NCBI GenBank assembly: GCA_934667865.1
Contig: CAKUMR010000049.1
Coordinates: 1-7,678 of the forward strand
Direction: 5' to 3'
Length of the DNA: 7,678 nucleotides
Source: an uncultured Oscillospiraceae bacterium
GTDB lineage: Bacteria > Bacillota_A > Clostridia > Oscillospirales > Oscillospiraceae
Below, piece after piece: positions 1 to 5,850 of the stretch (its first letter is position 1; each line of letters opens with the position of its first letter). Both the position numbers and the translations under genes were made by a program. Below the pieces are notes generated by a model that ran no database searches, was not told the origin of the DNA, and was given only the letters and a program-made list of their open reading frames with translations.

Positions 1-149
1 ACTTCGCGCAGGCCCTCGTTCAGGAACCAGTTGTAGGAATCCTTCTGAATCTTCAGAAGGTTCGGCATCTGGAGGATCTCCTGATACTTCGCATAGCTCT
101 TGCGCTCTGTCTTCCCGTACTTCACGTCCTTGATTTGCATATGGGTCAT
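1..149 (-). CDS. rpoB: DNA-directed RNA polymerase subunit beta (5' end only)
   Basis: This is the N-terminal 49 residues of RpoB, the beta subunit of core RNA polymerase; the rest lies beyond the left edge. Reading the minus strand from ATG at 149, the protein begins MTHMQIKDVKYGKTERKSYA, and further on shows the conserved blocks LQMPNLLKIQKDSYNWF and LNEGLREV. These match the start of Firmicutes RpoB (family pattern: LPNLIEVQ.SY.WFL.EGL.EV). The ATG at 149 is preferred over the one at 140 because AAAGG sits 5 nt upstream of it. The gene has its own promoter (315-343) and does not directly follow rplL, its common upstream neighbour. A terminator copy (367-397) lies upstream of the promoter and would block read-through from the mntP/NUDIX unit. 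Confidence 0.93.
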   Translation of the reverse strand, partial: MTHMQIKDVKYGKTERKSYAKYQEILQMPNLLKIQKDSYNWFLNEGLRE

Positions 150-230
150 CACAGCCTTTCTGTACTCATTGGATGTGTCATTTGCATTTCGACACGCCGG
201 GGTGCGTTGACTGTTTGTCGTTCATCCCCC

Positions 231-259
231 TTGCGTGCGCCGGGTTTCCGTGTTATAAT
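231..259 (+). promoter_or_regulatory. Possible antisense promoter inside the rpoB leader
   Basis: The plus strand carries a perfect -10 hexamer TATAAT (254-259) with TTGCGT (231-236, 3 of 6 matches to TTGACA) at a 17-nt spacing. A transcript starting near 266 would run against the rpoB leader and promoter and meet the hairpin at 367-397, giving an RNA of about 130 nt. No convincing protein is encoded there. The -35 is weak, so this may be chance. Confidence 0.25.
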
Positions 260-314
260 AGATTCTGCAAGATGGAGAAATGGCGACAGCCACACTCCCG
301 CAGTATAGGACACT

Positions 315-343
315 ATTTTATCATACATTTTTCCATTCGTCAA
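315..343 (-). promoter_or_regulatory. Sigma-A promoter of rpoB
   Basis: On the minus strand a -35 box TTGACG (343-338) is followed by a 17-nt spacer and a -10 box TAAAAT (320-315). A TG one base before the -10 makes it an extended -10 promoter. Transcription would begin near 308 and give a leader of about 160 nt before the rpoB start at 149. The 310-365 stretch is much more AT-rich than its surroundings, as expected for a promoter. Confidence 0.8.
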
Positions 344-366
344 CGTTTTTTCATAAATTTTATAGA

Positions 367-397
367 AAAAGGGAGTCAGCTTAGCTGACTCCCTTTT
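367..397. terminator. Hairpin terminator, copy 1
   Basis: Perfect inverted repeat GGGAGTCAGC (371-380), loop TTA, GCTGACTCCC (384-393), flanked by A-runs on the left and T-runs on the right so that it can act in both directions. Read on the minus strand it is followed by TTTTTCTATAAAATTT, a good terminator tail, so it probably shields the rpoB promoter from upstream transcription. The same hairpin recurs at 662-691. Confidence 0.75.
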
Positions 398-661
398 GGG
401 TGAATCTCTCCATATTGCTTTCCGGTTCTCGTCTTCGGAGGGAAGGATAGTGTGAAAGGGAACCGTCACACCGAGCCGCAGCGAGGCGTTTCGGAGCGCA
501 ACCGCCGCGTAGCGGCGGCTCTTAGCGCGGAGATGGGTTCCCTTTCACGTTCAATAACCCGCCGCAGCGGCCAAAATTGCAAAATAAAATTCACTATTCT
601 ATTTTGCAATTTTGAAAGCGGCTTATGCGCAAAGTCAAATTCGGCTTTGCACATAAGCCGG
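398..661. repeat. Cluster of three long inverted repeats between duplicated terminators
   Basis: This stretch holds no convincing gene. It contains three consecutive inverted repeats. (a) GTGAAAGGGAACC (452-464) pairs perfectly with 536-548 and encloses a GC-rich inner hairpin, CCGCCGC (502-508) with GCGGCGG (512-518). (b) The arm AAAATTGCAAAATA (573-586) pairs perfectly with 600-613. (c) The 16-bp arms 619-634 (CGGCTTATG...CAAAG) and 645-660 pair with a single G-U wobble. The two terminator copies lie outside as direct repeats. This architecture resembles REP/MITE-type palindromic elements, but I cannot name a family. Short open frames crossing it have no start or composition features of real genes. 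Confidence 0.7.
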
Positions 662-691
662 AAAGGGAGTCAGCTTAGCTGACTCCCTTTT
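662..691 (-). terminator. Hairpin terminator, copy 2, after the NUDIX gene
   Basis: GGGAGTCAGC (665-674), loop TTA, GCTGACTCCC (678-687), with AAA/TTTT flanks. It begins 2 nt after the NUDIX stop codon (695-693) on the minus strand and so ends the mntP-NUDIX transcript. The core is identical to the hairpin at 371-393. Confidence 0.75.
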
Positions 692-692
692 G

Positions 693-1199
693 TTATTTGA
701 AATACTCCCGGAAAACGTGCGTCAGCGCCCGGTAGCGCTGCACGTCCGGCTGGGTGATCTCCCCCACCGCGATCATCTTCTCGAAGGCCGCGCGGGTCAC
801 CCACCTTGCGCCGCAGGTCTCCCCCGGCTGAAAAACGATTCTGGAAAGCGGCACATCCCTGCGCAGCGCGTAGGTATCGGAGATCCATGTTTTCCCGCGC
901 ACGCTGTCCAGAAAAACAAATTCCTCCGGCGCGGCAAGAATTCCTGTCTCCTCGCGCAGCTCGCGCACGATCGCCTCGCGGCTCGTTTCTCCGGCGATCA
1001 CCGCACCGCCCGTCGTCTCCCACAGATTCGGATAGCTCTCCTTCTCCGGAGAGCGCTTGGTCAGCAGGAGCTGCCCCGCACTGTTGAAGATCCAGACGAA
1101 CACGATCAGGTGGTACTCCCCCGCCTGCATCGGCATGCCGCGCCGGTGCGTCCGGCCGGTCAGCTGCCGCCGCGCGTCATAAACGTCCCAGAGCTCCAT
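693..1199 (-). CDS. NUDIX hydrolase
   Basis: A 168-residue protein with a textbook Nudix box at residues 65-87 (G-x5-E-x7-REL-x-EETGI; glutamates E71, E80, E83 and E84), which binds the divalent metal used to cleave nucleoside-diphosphate-linked substrates. The N-terminal stretch ELWDVYD...GRTHRRG and the core GEYHLIVFVWIFN resemble the IPP-isomerase-like/YfcD-type group of Nudix proteins, but the substrate cannot be read from the sequence. The ATG at 1199 lies immediately after the mntP stop (1202-1200) with no gap and no strong ribosome binding site, so translation is probably coupled to mntP. The gene ends at the terminator at 662-691. Pairing with a manganese exporter may be incidental, although Nudix enzymes need Mg2+ or Mn2+. 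Confidence 0.92.
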   Translation of the reverse strand: MELWDVYDARRQLTGRTHRRGMPMQAGEYHLIVFVWIFNSAGQLLLTKRSPEKESYPNLWETTGGAVIAGETSREAIVRELREETGILAAPEEFVFLDSVRGKTWISDTYALRRDVPLSRIVFQPGETCGARWVTRAAFEKMIAVGEITQPDVQRYRALTHVFREYFK

Positions 1200-1763
1200 T
1201 TAAGCCGCACCGGTCAGATGCTCGACCAGGATCTTGATGCCCATCAGGATCAGAATGATGCCGCCGATGAGCTCGGCCTTCGACTTATATTTGCTGCCGA
1301 AGATATTGCCGATCTTCAGGCCAACCGCAGAAAACAGGAAGGTCGTCGTGCCGGTGATGGCGATGGCGCGCCAGATATTCGTTTCCGTCATGGCAAAGGT
1401 CACGCCGGTCGCCAGCGCGTCGATGCTCGTCGCGACCGCCAACGGCAGCATGGTCTTGAAGCCGAAGGAATCGTTCTGCTTTTCCTCCTCGTGACTGAGC
1501 GCCTCGCGGATCATATTCGCACCGATCAGAACCAGCAGCACGCAGGCGATCCAGTGGTCGAAGCGCTTGATGTACTCGGCAAAGGAGCTGGCAAGCAGGA
1601 AGCCAAGCAACGGCATCAATGCCTGAAAGCCGCCGAAATAGCCGCCGACGATCAGCGCATGACGCGGCTTGACCTTCTGCACGGAAAGGCCCTTGCTGAT
1701 GGAAACGGCAAACGCATCCATCGACAGTGCGATCGCCGTCATGATCAGGTCAAACAGATTCAT
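1200..1763 (-). CDS. mntP: Manganese efflux pump MntP
   Basis: A 187-residue membrane protein of the MntP (formerly DUF204/YebN) family, which exports Mn2+ across the cytoplasmic membrane. It shows the family's internal duplication: TM1 has SMDAFAVSISKGL (D16) and the second half has ATSIDALATGVTFA (D115), the paired acidic residues typical of the family. About six hydrophobic segments are separated by a charged central loop (HEEEKQND, 91-98). Length is normal for the family. The ATG at 1763 is chosen because GGAGG lies 7 nt upstream (1775-1771); the open frame extends further upstream, but that part runs through a tRNA gene and is not coding. The gene lies 68 nt downstream of tRNA-Leu and probably depends on read-through of the intervening hairpin. 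I see no yybP-ykoY manganese riboswitch in the short leader. The NUDIX gene follows with no gap. Confidence 0.93.
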   Translation of the reverse strand: MNLFDLIMTAIALSMDAFAVSISKGLSVQKVKPRHALIVGGYFGGFQALMPLLGFLLASSFAEYIKRFDHWIACVLLVLIGANMIREALSHEEEKQNDSFGFKTMLPLAVATSIDALATGVTFAMTETNIWRAIAITGTTTFLFSAVGLKIGNIFGSKYKSKAELIGGIILILMGIKILVEHLTGAA

Positions 1764-1778
1764 ACAATTTCCTCCGAT

Positions 1779-1805
1779 GACGTCATTTGGGTAAAAAATG
1801 ACGTC
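1779..1805 (-). promoter_or_regulatory. Alternative hairpin next to the mntP ribosome binding site
   Basis: GACGTCATTT (1805-1796, minus strand) pairs perfectly with AAATGACGTC (1788-1779), a 10-bp stem with a 7-nt loop ending 3 nt before the mntP GGAGG. It uses the last bases of the tRNA terminator stem and part of its T-run, so the two hairpins cannot form fully together. This is the geometry of a terminator/antiterminator pair; any regulatory role is inference. Confidence 0.45.
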
Positions 1806-1832
1806 GAAGCAAAGCGGACTTTGCTCCGACGT
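1793..1832 (-). terminator. Terminator hairpin after tRNA-Leu
   Basis: On the minus strand a 14-bp stem (arms 1832-1819 and 1814-1801, one G-U pair) with loop TCCG is followed after CA by six T residues (1798-1793). It begins at the CCA end of the tRNA. Because mntP has no other visible promoter, termination is probably incomplete or regulated. Confidence 0.75.
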
Positions 1833-1916
1833 GGTGCGAGTGATGCGACTTGAACGCACACGACGGTTGTCACACGCCCCTCAAACGTGCCTGTCTACCT
1901 ATTCCAGCACACTCGC
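1832..1916 (-). tRNA. tRNA-Leu (anticodon GAG)
   Basis: Class II tRNA of 85 nt including an encoded CCA. Acceptor stem GCGAGTG (1916-1910) pairs perfectly with CACTCGC (1842-1836), followed by A73 and CCA. The D arm has CTG/CAG with GGTAGA in the loop. The anticodon stem CACGT/GCGTG carries the loop TTGAGGG, giving anticodon GAG (reads CUC and CUU). The long variable arm contains GAC-AACC-GTC. The T stem GTGCG/CGCAT closes the loop TTCAAGT. The class II variable arm with this anticodon fixes the leucine assignment. It is transcribed from a consensus promoter about 20 nt upstream. Confidence 0.96.
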
Positions 1917-1935
1917 ATATCCAATTTGCTTGTTA

Positions 1936-1964
1936 ATTATAGTGAATTTCCGGCGGTTTGTCAA
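1936..1964 (-). promoter_or_regulatory. Consensus sigma-A promoter of tRNA-Leu (and probably mntP-NUDIX)
   Basis: Minus strand TTGACA (1964-1959), 17-nt spacer, TATAAT (1941-1936): a perfect match to the sigma-A consensus. The start site would be near 1929, about 13 nt before the tRNA 5' end. It is divergent from the rsmE promoter, whose -35 lies 24 nt away. Confidence 0.92.
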
Positions 1965-1988
1965 TACCTAATTTTGCTTTTTTCGGCC

Positions 1989-2017
1989 TTGTGATTTTTT
2001 TGTCCTTCTGCTACAAT
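1989..2017 (+). promoter_or_regulatory. Sigma-A promoter of rsmE
   Basis: TTGTGA (1989-1994), 17-nt spacer containing a T-run, TACAAT (2012-2017). Transcription would begin near 2024, only about 19 nt before the rsmE ATG, with AGGAGG (2029-2034) just inside the short leader. Confidence 0.75.
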
Positions 2018-2042
2018 AATTGTACGACAGGAGGGATGAATT

Positions 2043-2774
2043 ATGCCCCGTTTTTTTGTACCGAAACAGGAAATCGGCAGCAGCTTTCTGGTGCTGACCG
2101 GTGAAAATGCCGCGCACGCGAAGGTGCTCCGCCTGAAAAACGGCGACGATGTGACCGTCTGCGACGGCGAAGGCACGGACTACGCCTGCACCGTGTCCGA
2201 CGTGGCAAACGGGCAGATCAGTCTGGTCGTCCACAGCGCCGACCCCTCGCAGAGCGAGCCGAAGGTCGCGTGCAGCGTCTACATGGCCTTTGCCAAGGCC
2301 GATAAATTTGAGCACGTCATCCAGAAGGCGACCGAGCTGGGCGCGGCGGAGCTGGTCTGCTTCCCCTCGGCGCGCTGTGTTTCCCGCCCGGACGAAAAAT
2401 CTCTGGCGAAAAAACTGGAGCGCTGGCAGAAGATCGCCGCCTCCGCCGCCGAGCAATCGCGCCGCGGAAGAATCCCGCAGGTGATTGCGCTGCCATCCTA
2501 TTCTTCGGCCTTGGCACGCGCCGCAGAAGCCGATCTTGCGGTCTACTTCTATGAAAATGAAGAGCAGCTCACCTTTCGCGCGGCAATCGAGGCCGCGCCC
2601 TTCCAAACTGCTTCCCTTCTGACCGGCCCGGAGGGCGGCTTTGAGCCAGAGGAAGTCCGTCAGGCCGCAGAAGCCGGGCTGAGGATCTGCACGCTCGGCA
2701 ACCGGATTCTTCGCTGCGAAACCGCCCCGCTATGCGCGCTCTCCGCGCTGATGTACGCCGCCGGAGAATTTTAG
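2043..2774 (+). CDS. rsmE: 16S rRNA (uracil1498-N3)-methyltransferase RsmE
   Basis: A 243-residue SPOUT-class (trefoil-knot) methyltransferase that uses S-adenosylmethionine to methylate N3 of U1498 in helix 44 of 16S rRNA. The N-terminal PUA-like domain spans roughly residues 1-70 (MPRFFVP..., HAKVLRLKNGD). The SPOUT domain follows, with KATELGAAELVCF (95-107), ERWQKIAASAAEQSRRGRIP (126-145), the SAM-binding motif TGPEGGFEPEEV (194-205) and the knot motif LGNRILRCETAPLCAL (218-233). The last differs slightly from the common LRTET by having cysteine. Length is typical. ATG at 2043 follows AGGAGG with a suitable gap; an ATG at 2036 is in another frame. The gene often follows prmA in Firmicutes, but here it stands alone with its own promoter and terminator. 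Confidence 0.96.
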   Translation: MPRFFVPKQEIGSSFLVLTGENAAHAKVLRLKNGDDVTVCDGEGTDYACTVSDVANGQISLVVHSADPSQSEPKVACSVYMAFAKADKFEHVIQKATELGAAELVCFPSARCVSRPDEKSLAKKLERWQKIAASAAEQSRRGRIPQVIALPSYSSALARAAEADLAVYFYENEEQLTFRAAIEAAPFQTASLLTGPEGGFEPEEVRQAAEAGLRICTLGNRILRCETAPLCALSALMYAAGEF

Positions 2775-2788
2775 AAAAACCATTTTTA

Positions 2789-2827
2789 ACGTCTCCCGCA
2801 GAGAGAACTCTGCGGGACGTATTTTTT
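2789..2827 (+). terminator. Rho-independent terminator of rsmE
   Basis: TCCCGCAGAG (2794-2803), loop AGAA, CTCTGCGGGA (2808-2817), with an outer ACG/CGT extension across a 2-nt bulge, followed by six T residues (2822-2827). It starts 15 nt after the rsmE stop codon. Confidence 0.9.
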
Positions 2828-2875
2828 CTCTCCAACTGCATATCTTGTACCAGACTGTTTCAGGAGGCTGATCGG

Positions 2876-4414
2876 ATGGAACGCAGCAACTCGATTCTCG
2901 GCGGCGCGCTGCTGCTGACGGCCGCCAATCTACTGCTCCGTCTGACCTCCATTGTCTTTCAGGTCTTTCTCTCCGCGCAGATCGGCGCGGCCGGGCTCGG
3001 CCTGCTACAGCTTATCTCCACCATCGGCGTGTTTGCCATACTCGTCGGCACCTCCGGCGTCCGCGTTGCCGCCATGTACCTGTCCGCCGAGGAATTCGGT
3101 CACCGGCGTCTGTCCGGCGTAAAGGAAGCCATGCGCACCTGCCTGCGCTGGGGTCTGCTGATCAGCAGCGCCGCGGGACTGGTGCTGTTTGCCCTCTCCG
3201 GCTTTTTTGCCGTGCGCTGGCTGGGCGACGTGCGCGCCGCCTCCAGTCTGCGCATCATGGGGGCGCTGCTCCCCTTTTCCTGCCTGTGCGGCATCATGAC
3301 GGGCTACTTCACCGCCTGCTCCCGCATCCGTCAGCTGGTCGTGATCGAAATTGCGGAGCGGCTCGTTTCCATGCTGCTCACGGTCGCGCTTCTGCTGACA
3401 TGGGCGCGCGGCGATCTGGAGCGTGCCTGCTGCGCCATCACCTTCGGCAGCTCTGCCGGGTGCATCTTCGATTTCTTTCTTCTCTACTTTATGTACCGGC
3501 GGGACGTCCGCTGCGTCCCCGCACCGGAAACGAATCTGCAAATGCAGAAGCGGATGTTCCGGCTCTGCGTTCCGCTCGCAATGAACGACTATCTCCGTGC
3601 CGGGCTGAACACCGCCGAGCAGCTTCTGATCCCCTACGGCCTTGTCCGCTACGGTGGCTCCGGTGAGGCCGCCATGGCCGCCTACGGCACCATCCACGGC
3701 ATGGTGTTCCCCATTCTGATGTTCCCCGCCGTGATTCTTTATTCCGTATCCGATCTGCTCGTCCCAGAGCTCTCGCGCTGCCGCGCAATGCGGCGGAACC
3801 TGCGTATCGTCGACCTGACAGACAAGTGCATCCGCATGGGCAGCCTGTTCGCCGCCGCCGTGAGCGGTTTTCTTCTCGTGACCGCAGACGCACTGGGCGA
3901 CCTGATCTACCACAGCGCCGATGCCGGGCGGTATCTGCGCGTCTTCGCCCCGATGGTCCTGATGCTCTACCTCGACGCCATCGTCGACGGGATGCTCAAA
4001 GGACTTGCCGAACAGGTGAGCTGCGTGCGCTACAACACCTTCACCTCCGTGCTGGACGTAATCTTCCTCTATCTGCTCCTGCCGTACCGGGGCATCCGCG
4101 CCTATGTCCTCACCTTCGCCCTGACCCACGCGATCAATCTCTTTCTCAGCATCCGGCGGCTTCTGACCGTCACGGCGCACCGGATGCGTCCGGCGGTTTT
4201 TCTGCGTCCGCTCCTGACCTACGTTCTTGCGCTGCTTCCCTTTCTGCTCCTGCCGGGCGAGGATCCTCTCCGAACGATCGTCCTGCACGGGGGTGGTTTT
4301 CTGGTGCTGCTTATCGCCGGATTCGTGCTGTCCGGCGCCTTTGCGCCGCGCGACTACCGCTGGCTGCGCCGCGTCTTTCTCCGCAGCATTGACACCCGCA
4401 GAAATTCGGGGTAA
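2876..4414 (+). CDS. SpoVB/MurJ-like oligosaccharide flippase family membrane protein
   Basis: A 512-residue polytopic membrane protein with roughly 12-14 hydrophobic segments, matching the MATE/MOP superfamily branch (COG2244) that includes Stage V sporulation protein B and lipid-linked oligosaccharide flippases. The N-terminal block SILGGALLLTAANLLLRL followed by IGAAGLGLLQLISTIGVFA and TSGVRVAA is the typical first helix pair of these proteins in Clostridia. Charged loops such as RRDVRC and CRAMRRNLR separate later helices. The likely role is moving an undecaprenyl-linked sugar precursor across the membrane for cell wall, spore cortex or surface polysaccharide; which one cannot be told. 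ATG at 2876 is preferred because AGGAGG (2862-2867) precedes it by 8 nt. The upstream in-frame ATG at 2732 would read through the rsmE end and its terminator. No clear promoter is visible between 2828 and 2861. The glycosylase gene follows after 24 nt. Confidence 0.85.
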   Translation: MERSNSILGGALLLTAANLLLRLTSIVFQVFLSAQIGAAGLGLLQLISTIGVFAILVGTSGVRVAAMYLSAEEFGHRRLSGVKEAMRTCLRWGLLISSAAGLVLFALSGFFAVRWLGDVRAASSLRIMGALLPFSCLCGIMTGYFTACSRIRQLVVIEIAERLVSMLLTVALLLTWARGDLERACCAITFGSSAGCIFDFFLLYFMYRRDVRCVPAPETNLQMQKRMFRLCVPLAMNDYLRAGLNTAEQLLIPYGLVRYGGSGEAAMAAYGTIHGMVFPILMFPAVILYSVSDLLVPELSRCRAMRRNLRIVDLTDKCIRMGSLFAAAVSGFLLVTADALGDLIYHSADAGRYLRVFAPMVLMLYLDAIVDGMLKGLAEQVSCVRYNTFTSVLDVIFLYLLLPYRGIRAYVLTFALTHAINLFLSIRRLLTVTAHRMRPAVFLRPLLTYVLALLPFLLLPGEDPLRTIVLHGGGFLVLLIAGFVLSGAFAPRDYRWLRRVFLRSIDTRRNSG

Positions 4415-4438
4415 AATGGCAGAAAAGGAGGCGTTGCC

Positions 4439-4936
4439 ATGTCTGCCAAATCCGAACCGCAAGCGCTGGTTCACCCCATCCCGCCGCTGTTTGACGCGCA
4501 GTCGCGCGTGCTGATCCTCGGTTCCTTCCCCTCGGTCAAATCCCGCGAGGCAAAGTTTTTCTACGGCCATCCGCAGAACCGTTTCTGGCGCGTTCTCGCC
4601 GCGCTGACCGGCACGCCTCTGCCCACGACCATTGAGGAAAAGAAGCATCTGATTCTGGAAAACCATTTTGCGCTCTGGGACAGCATCGCAAGCTGCACCA
4701 TCACCGGCTCCTCCGACAGCAGCATCCGCGACGTCGTGCCGAACGATTTGTCCGTTATTTTAGAGCACGCACCCATCGAGAAGATCTTCTGCAATGGCGC
4801 GGCCTCCCTCGCCTGCTACCGCCGGTATATCGAGCCGGTCACGCACCGCGCGGCCTCTGCGCTCCCCTCCACCAGTCCGGCCAATGCCGCATGGACGTTG
4901 GAGCGTCTGATCGACGCATGGAAAATCATTCTGTGA
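4439..4936 (+). CDS. DNA-deoxyinosine (hypoxanthine) glycosylase, UDG superfamily family 6
   Basis: A 165-residue uracil-DNA-glycosylase-fold protein. Motif 1 is VLILGSFPSVKS (24-35), continuing to FFYGHPQNRFW (40-50). This GSxPS...YGHPxNRFW signature is that of the family 6 hypoxanthine-DNA glycosylases, where the Asn of NRFW (N47 here) is the likely catalytic position. Further matches are ALWDSIASCTITGSSDSSI (78-96) with VPNDL (100-104), and the C-terminal LPSTSPAN (142-149), which corresponds to the DNA-minor-groove/leucine loop. Its predicted role is base excision repair of deaminated adenine in the cytoplasm. ATG at 4439 has AAGGAGG (4425-4431) 7 nt upstream. It is probably co-transcribed with the flippase gene 24 nt upstream and ends at the hairpin at 4938-4975. 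Substrate preference is inferred from the family only. Confidence 0.88.
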   Translation: MSAKSEPQALVHPIPPLFDAQSRVLILGSFPSVKSREAKFFYGHPQNRFWRVLAALTGTPLPTTIEEKKHLILENHFALWDSIASCTITGSSDSSIRDVVPNDLSVILEHAPIEKIFCNGAASLACYRRYIEPVTHRAASALPSTSPANAAWTLERLIDAWKIIL

Positions 4937-4937
4937 C

Positions 4938-4975
4938 AAAAGACGGTGCTTCCTTTGCAGGAAGCACCGTCTTTT
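4938..4975. terminator. Bidirectional terminator between convergent genes
   Basis: A perfect 17-bp stem (arms 4938-4954 and 4959-4975; core GACGGTGCTTCCT) with loop TTGC, flanked by AAAA and TTTT so that either strand yields a U-tract. It lies 1 nt after the glycosylase stop and overlaps the stop codon of the convergent GNAT gene (4976-4974). Confidence 0.93.
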
Positions 4976-5645
4976 AATATACCCAGATCGCAGGAAGCTC
5001 CGAGAAGGTCATCCCCAGCTTTTCCTGCAAGCGCATGGAAGCGTCGTTGCCCTCCACCACGTGGCAGAACGGCACCCAGCCGCGCGCCAAGTGCAGGCGG
5101 ATGAGGCTGCCCTCCAGCAGATAGCCGTAGCCGCGGCGGCGATACTCCGGGAGAATTTCAAGGAGCCCCATGCTGCCCTCGTCGTGCATCCCGATGAAGC
5201 CCGCCAGCGTCCCGTTGTCAAACAGGCCCCACATCCGGCCGCAGGCGATGCGGTCGCGCAGATAGTCGAGGTTATTCTGCTCTGGATGGTAGTGCGCCGC
5301 CAGGAATTCCGCATATTCCTGCCCCAGCGGGCGGATGTCACAGGGAGCCAGCTCTGGCGGCTCTTTTTTCAAATAGACCGCCTGCACGCAGGGCATCTGC
5401 CCTTGCAGGCCGAATTCACGGCAGATCGCATCCGCAGCGTCATGACTCCGCACGCAGTACTGGTCGCACTTTTCCAGCCCCAGCTCACGGACGCGGCGGC
5501 AGAGCGTTTCGCCATCCAGAATATCGCTTAAAATCGTTCCGTCCGGCCGAGTGACGATTCTCCCCTCCGGCCACTGCGCCACGAGCGTTGCGTGCTCGCG
5601 CTTGAGCGCCTCTTCGATCTCCACATTTTCAAATTGGTTTTGCAT
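4974..5645 (-). CDS. GNAT family N-acetyltransferase
   Basis: A 223-residue protein with a C-terminal GNAT fold. The acetyl-CoA-binding motif A is LLEILPEYRRRGYGYLLEGS (161-180), with the R-x-x-G-x-G pyrophosphate loop at R169-G174. It is preceded by the beta strands MWGLFDNGTLAGFIGMHDEG (138-157) and followed by FCHVVEGNDASMRLQEKLGM (193-212), a typical motif B with its bound-substrate loop. The N-terminal 95 residues are not catalytic GNAT sequence and may recognise the substrate, which is unknown. ATG at 5645 is selected by GGAG about 9 nt upstream; the open frame runs further upstream, but into the leader region. It has its own promoter (5766-5794) and a structured leader, and is monocistronic. 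Confidence 0.87.
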   Translation of the reverse strand: MQNQFENVEIEEALKREHATLVAQWPEGRIVTRPDGTILSDILDGETLCRRVRELGLEKCDQYCVRSHDAADAICREFGLQGQMPCVQAVYLKKEPPELAPCDIRPLGQEYAEFLAAHYHPEQNNLDYLRDRIACGRMWGLFDNGTLAGFIGMHDEGSMGLLEILPEYRRRGYGYLLEGSLIRLHLARGWVPFCHVVEGNDASMRLQEKLGMTFSELPAIWVY

Positions 5646-5691
5646 TTTGTATCTCTCCGTCGATTCCACTATTTTGCAGCCGCAAAAGCAG

Positions 5692-5757
5692 AATCCGGGG
5701 TCGTGGAGGATAGGCCTACCACAAAAAGCGGCGGTACACATCCTCTGTTCCCGGATT
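5692..5757 (-). promoter_or_regulatory. Structured 5' leader of the GNAT gene
   Basis: The roughly 113-nt leader can fold into nested stems on the minus strand: AATCCGGG (5757-5750) with CCCGGATT (5699-5692), then GAGGAT (5745-5740) with ATCCTC (5711-5706), then TACCGC (5736-5731) with GTGGTA (5722-5717, one G-U). The arrangement looks like a compact cis-regulatory RNA. I do not recognise a known riboswitch or T-box consensus in it, and there is no T-run to make it a terminator. Confidence 0.4.
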
Positions 5758-5765
5758 GCAAGAAC

Positions 5766-5794
5766 AATATAGCAGGAATTTGCAGGAAGGTCAA
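5766..5794 (-). promoter_or_regulatory. Sigma-A promoter of the GNAT gene
   Basis: Minus strand TTGACC (5794-5789), 17-nt spacer, TATATT (5771-5766). The predicted start near 5759 lies just before the first base-paired arm of the leader structure. Confidence 0.8.
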
Positions 5795-5850
5795 GTGCGA
5801 TCGGTCTGCCGGGAAATCACTGCACGGGTACAAGGGAGCAAAAGGGCGCG

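Noticed and set aside
1764..1831. yybP-ykoY manganese riboswitch before mntP
   Set aside because: Such riboswitches often precede mntP, but only 68 nt separate the tRNA and the gene, and the needed helices and conserved loops are absent.
690..1853. A 387-codon plus-strand open frame opposite NUDIX and mntP
   Set aside because: It is an antisense shadow of two recognised genes, Arg/His-rich with no family features, and it reads into the tRNA.
1764..1859. Extended N-terminus of MntP starting at 1859
   Set aside because: The extra codons run through the tRNA-Leu gene and its terminator; the ATG at 1763 has the ribosome binding site and the family's normal start.
2732..2875. Upstream start for the flippase at 2732
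   Set aside because: It would overlap the end of rsmE and read through a strong terminator; ATG at 2876 has AGGAGG and fits the family N-terminus.
3005..4666. A 553-codon minus-strand open frame opposite the flippase
   Set aside because: It is a GC-rich antisense shadow with low-complexity Gly/His/Gln content; the plus-strand genes have clear motifs and ribosome binding sites.
5686..5760. T-box leader for the GNAT gene
   Set aside because: A TACCGC stretch recalls the T-box antiterminator, but the AGGGTGG partner, the specifier stem and a terminator are missing.
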